Made by a program: the position numbers and the translations under genes. Positions 6,358 through 11,887 of a stretch of 11,887 bases of DNA are shown one piece after another (the first letter of the stretch is position 1; each line of letters begins with the position of its first letter). The notes under the pieces were generated by a model. The model ran no database searches, was not told the DNA's origin, and worked only from the letters and a program-made list of their open reading frames with translations. Source of the stretch: Firmicutes bacterium CAG:194 (GTDB lineage: Bacteria > Bacillota > Clostridia > Lachnospirales > Lachnospiraceae). Location: assembly GCA_000432915.1 (NCBI GenBank), contig HF995236.1, positions 1 through 11,887 on the forward strand. Reading direction: 5' to 3'.

Positions 6358-6429
6358 TCAATCCAAAACCCGGCATGTCATGCAGCAACAACACATGTAT
6401 GAACTTGTATAACTGACTGTATTTTTCAT
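6358..6429 (-). CDS. Cysteine-rich leader peptide of the amino-acid transporter operon
   Basis: A 23-codon reading frame beginning MKNTVSY, with a core MCCCCMTC and ending RVLD before a TGA at 6358-6360. Four consecutive cysteine codons (TGT TGT TGC TGC, 6382-6393) and a fifth at 6373-6375, flanked by Met, cannot be ordinary composition for so short a peptide. It has its own strong ribosome site (AAAGGAGG, eight bases before the ATG). It also lies 33 bases downstream of a consensus sigma-A -10 and ends 177 bases before the binding-protein start. By analogy with amino-acid attenuation peptides, a ribosome slowed at the Cys run when charged tRNA-Cys is scarce would alter folding of the downstream leader. 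The peptide, ribosome site and promoter are seen; the sensing role is inferred. Confidence 0.85.
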   Translation of the reverse strand: MKNTVSYTSSYMCCCCMTCRVLD

Positions 6430-6461
6430 TGTCTGCGCCTCCTTTGCTTAACTTGTTTTGG

Positions 6462-6490
6462 ATTATATCCTCTTTTTCCTACTATGTCAA
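6462..6490 (-). promoter_or_regulatory. Consensus sigma-A promoter of the leader peptide/ABC operon
   Basis: On the minus strand TTGACA (6485-6490), a 17-base spacer and TATAAT (6462-6467) match the sigma-A consensus at every position. Transcription would start near 6455, about 26 bases before the leader-peptide ATG, giving a leader of about 275 bases before the binding-protein gene. Confidence 0.92.
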
Positions 6491-6641
6491 TAGGGTTTGT
6501 GTAATTTATTTTCCAGTTCTTCCTATCATGTCAGGAGCAGATGTCAAAAAACGATATGCGAACTATCCGTATGACATCCTTTGCCACCTATATCATTATA
6601 TGCAGAAAAACCATGACTGACACACTTGATACATAACACTA

Positions 6642-6678
6642 TAAAAGTGAGGATATCTGTACCGGACATCCTCACTTT
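6642..6678 (-). terminator. Rho-independent terminator after bL25
   Basis: Arms AAAGTGAGGAT and ATCCTCACTTT (11 bp) flank a 13-base loop, and the minus strand continues TTTTATAG. The hairpin starts about 30 bases after the bL25 stop. The arms begin with A-runs, so it may also stop plus-strand transcripts. Confidence 0.85.
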
Positions 6679-6707
6679 CATACTTTCCTTCTATCATAAG
6701 AAGCTCT

Positions 6708-7304
6708 TTATTTTGCCTCTTCCGCTGCATCTTCCTCTGCTGCGTCTTCGTCATCTTCTGAAGAACGTGCCACAATGACGTTCAGAACAGGTGTATCCAG
6801 ATGTGTGGTGATATCAATATTTCCATTCTTTGCGATCGCAAGATCAGAAACCTTTAAGGTATCTCCTACATGAAGCTCGCTGCAGTCGATCTCAACCTTT
6901 TCAACCAGATCCTTTGGAAGTGCTTTGTAAGCAACTTCTGTTAAAAGCTCCTCTACAATACCGCCGATGACTTTCTCCTTGTTGTGCAGAATGATCTCTG
7001 CTACGGAATGTACCTTTTCATTGCTGACAAGTGCCTGAAAATCGATCTCCATCAGCATGTTCTTTGCAGGGTCATAATCCATTTCCTTGATCAGTACGTC
7101 ATAGCTCTGACCATCCAAATCCAGCATGACCTGACTGCCCTTCATGCACTCACGCTGCATTCTCTCGGCTTCTTTTCTTTCAATCTTTAAAAGAACAGAG
7201 CCTTCGATTTCTTTCCCGAAAAGATTACCTGTTACATAACCTTCTCTTCTCAGCTTTTTTGCCTTTGTTTCCATGTCTCTTTTTTGCACTTTAAAAGTAT
7301 TCAT
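6708..7304 (-). CDS. rplY: 50S ribosomal protein bL25 (Ctc/TL5 type, long form)
   Basis: Binds 5S rRNA in the central protuberance of the large subunit; related long forms in Firmicutes are the general stress protein Ctc. The product has 198 residues. An N-terminal 5S-binding domain holds the family's K-R...K-x-L-R-R-E-G-x-V-x-x-N-L-F-G block (KKLRREGYVTGNLFG, about residues 16-30) and IKEMDYDPAKNMLMEIDFQAL. A second beta domain (GGIVEELLTEVAYKALPKDLVEKVEID through VSDLAIAKNG) and an acidic tail rich in Asp/Glu/Ala follow. The start at ATG 7302-7304 is set by GGAGG nine bases upstream; an in-frame GTG extension of 31 codons has no ribosome site. It lies downstream of cstA on the same strand, with its own likely promoter. 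Confidence 0.93.
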   Translation of the reverse strand: MNTFKVQKRDMETKAKKLRREGYVTGNLFGKEIEGSVLLKIERKEAERMQRECMKGSQVMLDLDGQSYDVLIKEMDYDPAKNMLMEIDFQALVSNEKVHSVAEIILHNKEKVIGGIVEELLTEVAYKALPKDLVEKVEIDCSELHVGDTLKVSDLAIAKNGNIDITTHLDTPVLNVIVARSSEDDEDAAEEDAAEEAK

Positions 7305-7398
7305 TTGTCTTTTCCTCCATCCATACAAATTGAGAACATAGGGATGTTTGCGGAATGTCATATACAAGATGGCGTTTCGTTTCTCTTGTTCCACCACT

Positions 7399-7427
7399 GT
7401 TATAGTCCTATTTTTTCAAAAATGCAA
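7399..7427 (-). promoter_or_regulatory. Probable sigma-A promoter of the bL25 gene
   Basis: On the minus strand TTGCAT (7422-7427), 17 bases and TATAAC (7399-7404). The -10 matches at five of six positions and the -35 only at TTG. No terminator is visible after cstA, so bL25 may also be read from upstream. Confidence 0.5.
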
Positions 7428-7435
7428 GAGGAAAT

Positions 7436-9118
7436 TTACGCTTCTTTTTTCACTGTAAATAATTTCTTCAGACAGCTCAGTGCAACCATGACACCAAGTA
7501 CCATCAGAAGGATCGCAACGATGAACTGCAGACCGTCTACCAGGAAGGTTGCCTGTCCTGCTGCCATGTTTTTGATCAGTGCGATCGTCTTCTGGACAAG
7601 TGCGGTAAAGGTAACTGCCAGCATCGTGAACATCGGGATATATAATGTCCAGCCTGTTCTGCCCGTTGTCTTTAAGAAGACGGCAAGTGCGATCAGTACG
7701 AGTGCAGCCAAAAGCTGGTTTGCAGAACCAAACAGAGGCCATACATTGTTATAACCGCCAAGTGTCAGCAGATAGCCAAAGAATAAGGTAATTACTGTCG
7801 CAAAATATTTGTTGGTCAGAAGCTTCTGCCAGCCCGGCATTTTGGCAGGATCTGTTGTATCACCGTAAAACAGCTCCTGGAAGGACATACGTCCGATTCT
7901 TGCTACGGAATCAAGTGATGTCAGGGCAAGTGCGGAAACACACATTGTCATAAATACGGTTGCCAGCTGTACCGGAAGCCCCATCTTTTCCAAAAAGCCT
8001 GCAACACCGCTTGAGAAGATCGCAAACGGTGTACCGTCCGGCTTTGTTCCGTTGACAGCAACTGCACCGACAACAACGAGTGAAATGATACCAAGCAGAG
8101 ATTCTACTACCATGGCACCATATCCTACCATCGGCATATCCTTTTCATTGCTGATCGTCTTTGAGGAAGTACCGGAGGATACCAGAGAGTGGAATCCGGA
8201 AACCGCGCCACAGGCGATCGTGACAAATAAGGTCGGGAACAAATATTTTCCCCCGACGTTAAATCCATTAAATGCATTCAGCTGCATGCTCGGATGTGCA
8301 ACAAGTACACCTAATACCGCACCGGCGATCATACCAAGCAGCATAAATGTCGTCATATAATCTCTTGGCTGCATCAGGAGCCACATCGGCATAACGGATG
8401 CTAAAAACAGGTAAGCCATAACAATATAGATCCATGCAGATTTTGTGGCATAGATTGGAAGATGCATACCAACCGCAAACATCACAACCAAAAGTGCGAT
8501 CGCAACAACTGCACGAACCCATTCTTTCATCGTTCCGACCTTTTTCTGGATCAGACCGAAGATCACAGCCACTACAATGAACAGCATGGAAATGGAAGCT
8601 GCTGCTGCATTTGCATAAGCAGTATCCGCTGCCATATCCGCAACACCCTTTGCTACAAAGGTACCTGCTACCATATCGGTAAAGGCTGCAATTACAAGTA
8701 AGGTAAATAACCAGCAGAATAACATAAACAGTTTTCTACCTGTTTTTCCGATGTATTTTTCAATGATCATACCCATTGACTTGCCTTCGTTCTTGACAGA
8801 AGCGTATAACGCACCGAAATCCTGTACAGCACCGAAGAACAGTCCGCCGATCACAAGCCACAGAAGCACCGGAACCCATCCGAATACGGATGCTAAGATC
8901 GGGCCCGTTACAGGTCCTGCTCCCGCGATGGAAGAAAACTGATGGGAAAATACCGTAAACTTGGAAGACGGTACATAATCCTGTCCATCCTCATGCGTAT
9001 AAGCCGGTGTTTTCGCATCCGGGTCAATGCCCCACTTCTTTGCAAGCCAGCGTCCATACAAAAGATACCCGGCTGCAAGTGCCACAATACCGATCAAAAC
9101 AATTACTAATCCATTCAT
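7436..9118 (-). CDS. cstA: Carbon starvation protein A family transporter (CstA)
   Basis: Polytopic inner-membrane protein of 560 residues. CstA relatives are reported to import peptides or pyruvate during nutrient limitation. The N-terminal helix and following segment (YLLYGRWLAKKWGIDP, then DYVPSSKFTVFSHQFSSIAGAGPVTGPILA) are the family signature. Many further hydrophobic segments follow, with the conserved SGFHSLVSSGTSSKTI loop and the C-terminal FGSANQLLAALVL region of the five-helix C-terminal domain. The length fits the shorter Firmicute forms rather than the roughly 700-residue E. coli protein. Start at ATG 9116-9118 with a modest AGAGGG ribosome site; an upstream in-frame TTG (9157) lies almost at the predicted transcription start and is rejected. 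The promoter has a palindrome over its -10. Confidence 0.94.
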   Translation of the reverse strand: MNGLVIVLIGIVALAAGYLLYGRWLAKKWGIDPDAKTPAYTHEDGQDYVPSSKFTVFSHQFSSIAGAGPVTGPILASVFGWVPVLLWLVIGGLFFGAVQDFGALYASVKNEGKSMGMIIEKYIGKTGRKLFMLFCWLFTLLVIAAFTDMVAGTFVAKGVADMAADTAYANAAAASISMLFIVVAVIFGLIQKKVGTMKEWVRAVVAIALLVVMFAVGMHLPIYATKSAWIYIVMAYLFLASVMPMWLLMQPRDYMTTFMLLGMIAGAVLGVLVAHPSMQLNAFNGFNVGGKYLFPTLFVTIACGAVSGFHSLVSSGTSSKTISNEKDMPMVGYGAMVVESLLGIISLVVVGAVAVNGTKPDGTPFAIFSSGVAGFLEKMGLPVQLATVFMTMCVSALALTSLDSVARIGRMSFQELFYGDTTDPAKMPGWQKLLTNKYFATVITLFFGYLLTLGGYNNVWPLFGSANQLLAALVLIALAVFLKTTGRTGWTLYIPMFTMLAVTFTALVQKTIALIKNMAAGQATFLVDGLQFIVAILLMVLGVMVALSCLKKLFTVKKEA

Positions 9119-9166
9119 ACTTTTCGCCCTCTGGCGATTCCCTTCTTTCTGTATCAATTTTTATAC

Positions 9167-9200
9167 GTGCTAGCCTAGCACTTTGTTTTTTTATTGTCAA
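9167..9200 (-). promoter_or_regulatory. cstA promoter with a palindromic candidate operator over the -10
   Basis: On the minus strand TTGACA (9195-9200), 17 bases, then TAGGCT (9172-9177). The -10 lies inside a perfect palindrome GTGCTAG-G-CTAGCAC (9167-9181). Transcription would start near 9165. The palindrome does not match a CcpA cre site. A bound regulator would block RNA polymerase; the regulator is unknown. Confidence 0.75.
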
Positions 9201-9264
9201 TGTTATAGCATATAGCGATTTTCTATCCTTTCCATAACCAAGGATTATAGAATGCGTGAAAGAA

Positions 9265-9288
9265 GCAATTTCCGATGATATAAATTGC
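9265..9288. repeat. Inverted repeat overlapping the -35 of the plus-strand promoter
   Basis: GCAATTT (9265-9271) and AAATTGC (9282-9288) are perfect inverted repeats ten bases apart. The right arm overlaps the -35 hexamer of the divergent plus-strand promoter, so it could be an operator. Confidence 0.45.
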
Positions 9289-9313
9289 GACATTACCGTA
9301 TATTTGCTATACT
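9285..9313 (+). promoter_or_regulatory. Sigma-A promoter of the zinc-ribbon gene
   Basis: TTGCGA (9285-9290), 17 bases, TATACT (9308-9313). The -10 matches at five positions and the -35 at four. The expected transcript start is near 9320, about 60 bases before the ATG at 9383. Confidence 0.65.
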
Positions 9314-9382
9314 GAAGCCATACATATACTGTGAAGCTGTTTCCCTGCATCACGGGGATCTTAACAGGAAAGAGGAATTCTT

Positions 9383-10624
9383 ATGATAACAAAGTGCAAG
9401 TTTTGCGGAGGCGCCTTAAAATACGATGCAGACATCCGGCGTATGGTCTGTGAATATTGCTCCAGTATGTTTGATGTGGAAGATACGGAAGAAGAAAAAG
9501 AATACGAAAAAATGCAGGCAATGTCCGCCGGGAAGAATCCCGATGGCGCAATCGGGCGGGCTGTTTTTACGCCGGAAAAGGGGACAATGGATATGTCGCT
9601 CTATCATTGCTCAAGCTGCAGCGGTGAGCTTTACCTGAATCAGACCGAGGTTGCCAGCTACTGTCCGTACTGCGGGCAGCCAACGATCGTATTTGAACGG
9701 ATCGCCAAGACACGGAAGCCTGATTACATCATTCCTTTTAAAATTACCAAGGAATATGCAGTCGCCAATATCCGCGAGAAATTTTTCAAAGGACATTTTA
9801 TCCCGAAGGAATTGAAGTATTTTAAAGCTGAGCTTCTGCGCGGCATTTATGTTCCGTATTATCTGTATGACATGCTCTATAAAGACAGGCAGATCATCCG
9901 CGCAAAATTTGAAGAAAAAAACAGCAAAGGAGAAAAATCCTCTGTTACTTATGATTTCTACCGGGAAGCGGTTGCTTCTTTTCAGGAAATACCGGTAGAC
10001 GCTTCCAAAAAAATACCAAATGAGATCACGGAAAAGCTGGAACCGTTTTACACTGCCGATCTGATCGATTTTCAGGCAGGCTATCTTTCCGGCTTCTACG
10101 CAGACCTGCAGGATGACAGTGATTATACCCTGCGCAATATAGCGAGAAGACGTGCCAGGGATCGTTTTAACAAACTTCTGTATGATGATCTCATGGCAAA
10201 GGAATGTCAGACACTGAAAAGTAATCCTACCTGTTCTTTTGAAAAAGAAGCCTATGCACTTCTGCCTGTCTGGTTTATGGTATTTACCTATGAAGGTGAT
10301 TCCTATACGATCCTGGTAAACGGGCAGACCGGTAAGGTAGTCGGCGGAGTTCCATCCGATAAAAATAAAATTGCATTGTGGTTTTCCCTGATCACACTGC
10401 TTGTTTCCGTACCGGCTTACCATATTCTGCAGCTTGTCTTTGATCCTGTCCTGTTCCAAAGCAGCGATAGTATCTTATCTGCCATGTGGGTTCCTTTGGT
10501 ACTGATCTCCGCCGCCTTTACCGCGGGGCTGAAAAATTACAGAAGTGTGAGAAAGAGCCAGGCGCTGACCCGCGCAGAAACGATCAAAACACTTGTCGGG
10601 AAAAGGGAGGGACGAAAGAAATGA
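9383..10624 (+). CDS. TFIIB-type zinc-ribbon protein with two C-terminal membrane segments
   Basis: 413 residues of unknown function. Two zinc-binding cysteine sets are visible: C5-x2-C8 with C23-x2-C26 (CKFCGG...CEYCSS), and C76-x2-C79 with C94-x2-C97 (CSSC...CPYCGQ). They are joined by an acidic Glu/Lys linker. Residues about 110-325 form a soluble domain with a YIIPFKITKEYA start and an ALLPVWFMVFTYEGDSYTILVNGQTGKVVG end. This recurs in zinc-ribbon membrane proteins of Firmicutes and is vaguely PepSY-like in its last strands. Hydrophobic segments at about 330-355 and 364-383 are followed by a basic tail. ATG 9383-9385 has GAGGAA seven bases upstream. The stop overlaps the next gene by ATGA. 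I do not assign a reaction; a DNA-binding role should not be assumed from the zinc ribbon. Confidence 0.85.
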   Translation: MITKCKFCGGALKYDADIRRMVCEYCSSMFDVEDTEEEKEYEKMQAMSAGKNPDGAIGRAVFTPEKGTMDMSLYHCSSCSGELYLNQTEVASYCPYCGQPTIVFERIAKTRKPDYIIPFKITKEYAVANIREKFFKGHFIPKELKYFKAELLRGIYVPYYLYDMLYKDRQIIRAKFEEKNSKGEKSSVTYDFYREAVASFQEIPVDASKKIPNEITEKLEPFYTADLIDFQAGYLSGFYADLQDDSDYTLRNIARRRARDRFNKLLYDDLMAKECQTLKSNPTCSFEKEAYALLPVWFMVFTYEGDSYTILVNGQTGKVVGGVPSDKNKIALWFSLITLLVSVPAYHILQLVFDPVLFQSSDSILSAMWVPLVLISAAFTAGLKNYRSVRKSQALTRAETIKTLVGKREGRKK

Positions 10625-10809
10625 TACTTTATTTATTAGTGGCTGTGAGCCTTGGCGCAAGTGTTGCATTTGCCATTGTAACGGATTTTTGGAAGGATTC
10701 CAATGAGATTGGTTCCTCCGATGGAAACGATGTTTACTTTTCCAATCAATTTACGGTTACGGACGGAAAGAACCGTATCCGCATAAAAGATTATGAGGAC
10801 AGGTTTTGA
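10621..10809 (+). CDS. Small membrane-anchored protein, 62 residues
   Basis: The start ATG at 10621 overlaps the preceding stop (ATGA), and a GGGAGGG ribosome site lies within the end of that gene, so the two should be translationally coupled. An N-terminal hydrophobic segment of about 20 residues (MILYLLVAVSLGASVAFAIV) is followed by a soluble tail containing NDVYFSNQFTVTDGKNRIR. No family is recognised. It is probably a partner or accessory of the zinc-ribbon protein, judged only by coupling. Confidence 0.75.
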   Translation: MILYLLVAVSLGASVAFAIVTDFWKDSNEIGSSDGNDVYFSNQFTVTDGKNRIRIKDYEDRF

Positions 10810-10824
10810 TCCTGTCCTCTTTTG
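10795..10824 (+). terminator. Rho-independent terminator overlapping the small gene's end
   Basis: GAGGACAGG/CCTGTCCTC (9 bp) with a seven-base loop, followed by TTTTGC. The stop codon TGA (10807-10809) lies in the loop. It closes the plus-strand pair, and the minus-strand gene ends 32 bases beyond it. Confidence 0.88.
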
Positions 10825-10855
10825 CTAAAATCTGTTTCTCATTAAAATGTCATAT

Positions 10856-11887
10856 TTACAGCTTCAGGCAAATCTGCAGCACTTCCTTCTCTGTTATCTG
10901 ATCCAGCTGCTCTGTCACCGTATCAAAGATCTGTGCCTTGACGCAGTCTGTCAGCCATGTATGGCTGCCATCCGGTGCCGGACAGATCGCCGCAAAGATC
11001 TGCTCTGCCACATTTCTGCTCTTATCCATGTCCAAATAAAATGCCTCTCTGAATGTATCAAGCAGCGCAGGATGCTCTGACAGATATGCTTCTGTCTTTT
11101 CCTCTACCGCCCACATTTCATAAGTGTATTCCATGTTTTCTTCCGGTTCATATTCTGCATAGCGGTCTGCATCCTCTTCTTTGACACCAAACAGCTCCTC
11201 TGCCTGCCATTCCTCCGGAGCTTCCGAATCCAGACAGGACAGATCCATATCCAGTACAAGGCTTAAAAACGGCGGACAGATCTTATCAAGCTTGTCAAAC
11301 TGCTCCTCTGCCGCAAATACAGCCAGATTTGTTGTCTGAACGAGCGCATATCTGCTAAATGCCTTATCTGCTTTTTCATCCTTCTTATAATACTTGCAGA
11401 TCTTCCGGAATAATTTTGTATATGCCTTCAGCTGCTTACGCACCTTTTTCTGCTCCGCCCGGGCCGGGTAAGTCTCGTATGCCAGAAGCTCTCCGAGTGT
11501 CACAGACAGCTCCTGTTTTTCCGCGAGTGCTTCCTGTCTGCGGATCATCAGCTGCCATACCAGAAACGGCTTCAGGACAGACAGCATTTCGTCTGCATCG
11601 ATCTGTGCAAGGAAGCTGCGCAGATGCACTTCTAAAAGGCTGCTGTTGCAGTCCTCCATGCCAAGGATATTACGAAAGAGTGCGGAAAGCTGTTCCACCT
11701 CTGTACCCTGTCCTGCGTTTTCCGTTCCATCAGGTTCCTCTTTACATGTTCCGTCGCATGCTCTGTCTGCTGCACTTATCCCAGTCATTTTGAAGGTAAC
11801 GTTTGTCCGGTCTTTGTAATCTGAAAATGCATCTTCAAACTGCTCCTGCTGCCTGTATAATGCATCCAGTGCTGCATAACGGTTCAG
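10856..11887 (-). CDS. Unrecognised acidic protein, N-terminus beyond the window
   Basis: The stop TAA is at 10856-10858 and the frame stays open to the right edge, giving at least 343 residues. An internal ATG at 11788 has no ribosome site, and the 33 codons upstream of it read as ordinary protein (for example YAALDALYRQQEQFEDAFSDY), so the gene starts outside. No signal peptide or membrane segment is seen. The middle is charged and likely helical, with a basic patch KKVRKQLKAYTKLFRKICKYYKKDEK. A strongly acidic stretch follows (EEWQAEELFGVKEEDADRYAEYEPEENMEYTYEMW), and the end reads DQITEKEVLQICLKL. No family or catalytic motif is recognised. Its 3' end converges with the plus-strand pair. 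Confidence 0.75.
   Translation of the reverse strand: MNRYAALDALYRQQEQFEDAFSDYKDRTNVTFKMTGISAADRACDGTCKEEPDGTENAGQGTEVEQLSALFRNILGMEDCNSSLLEVHLRSFLAQIDADEMLSVLKPFLVWQLMIRRQEALAEKQELSVTLGELLAYETYPARAEQKKVRKQLKAYTKLFRKICKYYKKDEKADKAFSRYALVQTTNLAVFAAEEQFDKLDKICPPFLSLVLDMDLSCLDSEAPEEWQAEELFGVKEEDADRYAEYEPEENMEYTYEMWAVEEKTEAYLSEHPALLDTFREAFYLDMDKSRNVAEQIFAAICPAPDGSHTWLTDCVKAQIFDTVTEQLDQITEKEVLQICLKL

Noticed and set aside
6181..6460. T-box or SAM riboswitch upstream of the transporter
   Set aside because: No T-box sequence (the AGGGTGGNACCGCG-type motif) and no SAM-riboswitch core are visible. The Cys-rich peptide with its own ribosome site is a better explanation.
6429..6620. Plus-strand 63-codon frame opposite the transporter promoter
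   Set aside because: Runs antisense through the promoter and ribosome site of the leader peptide, with no ribosome site of its own.
7305..7397. 31-codon N-terminal extension of bL25 from an upstream GTG
   Set aside because: No ribosome site at the GTG and it lies next to the predicted transcription start. The ATG at 7304 has GGAGG and matches the family's N-terminus.
9611..10459. Minus-strand 282-codon frame opposite the zinc-ribbon gene
   Set aside because: Shadow of the plus-strand gene, which has conserved cysteine pairs, a promoter and a ribosome site.

Overview
The window looks like the chromosome of a motile, Gram-positive anaerobe of the Clostridia, most likely a gut Lachnospiraceae (Roseburia/Agathobacter type). 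This is inferred from a sigma-D-type flagellin promoter, strong AGGAGG ribosome sites, TTGACA/TATAAT promoters, moderate GC and a CstA-type peptide/pyruvate transporter. No rRNA, tRNA, CRISPR array, insertion sequence or phage gene is visible.

Layout. Left edge: the start of a flagellin gene (minus strand) with its sigma-D promoter and a GGA-rich leader that resembles a CsrA target. Next is a glycosyltransferase gene (331-1785, minus) with a degenerate DUF4422-like N-terminus. Its upstream region (1781-2143) holds a regular array of one 7-base motif in alternating orientation, which splits around a putative extended -10 promoter. Then come a YoaK/DUF1275 membrane protein (2312-2986) and a four-gene polar amino-acid ABC transporter (3092-6180, minus). 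The binding protein of that transporter resembles cysteine-binding proteins.

Upstream of the transporter is a leader not marked by any long reading frame. It has a consensus sigma-A promoter, a strong ribosome site, a 23-residue peptide carrying four consecutive cysteine codons (plus a fifth), and a GC-rich 11-bp hairpin before the first transporter gene. This fits ribosome-mediated cysteine sensing of a cysteine importer and is the most interesting element in the window.

Further right on the minus strand are bL25 (6708-7304) and CstA (7436-9118). The cstA promoter has a perfect 7-bp-arm palindrome over its -10. A divergent plus-strand pair follows: a zinc-ribbon protein with C-terminal membrane helices (9383-10624), then an overlapping 62-residue membrane-anchored protein, then a terminator. 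The right edge is an unrecognised acidic protein (minus) whose reading frame stays open past the window end.

Functional themes are motility and surface glycosylation (flagellin plus glycosyltransferase), nutrient uptake (cysteine-like ABC importer, CstA) and ribosome biology (bL25). A 10-base motif, AAAGTATGAA, recurs seven times, and four copies outside the array interior sit at transcript landmarks in the sense orientation.
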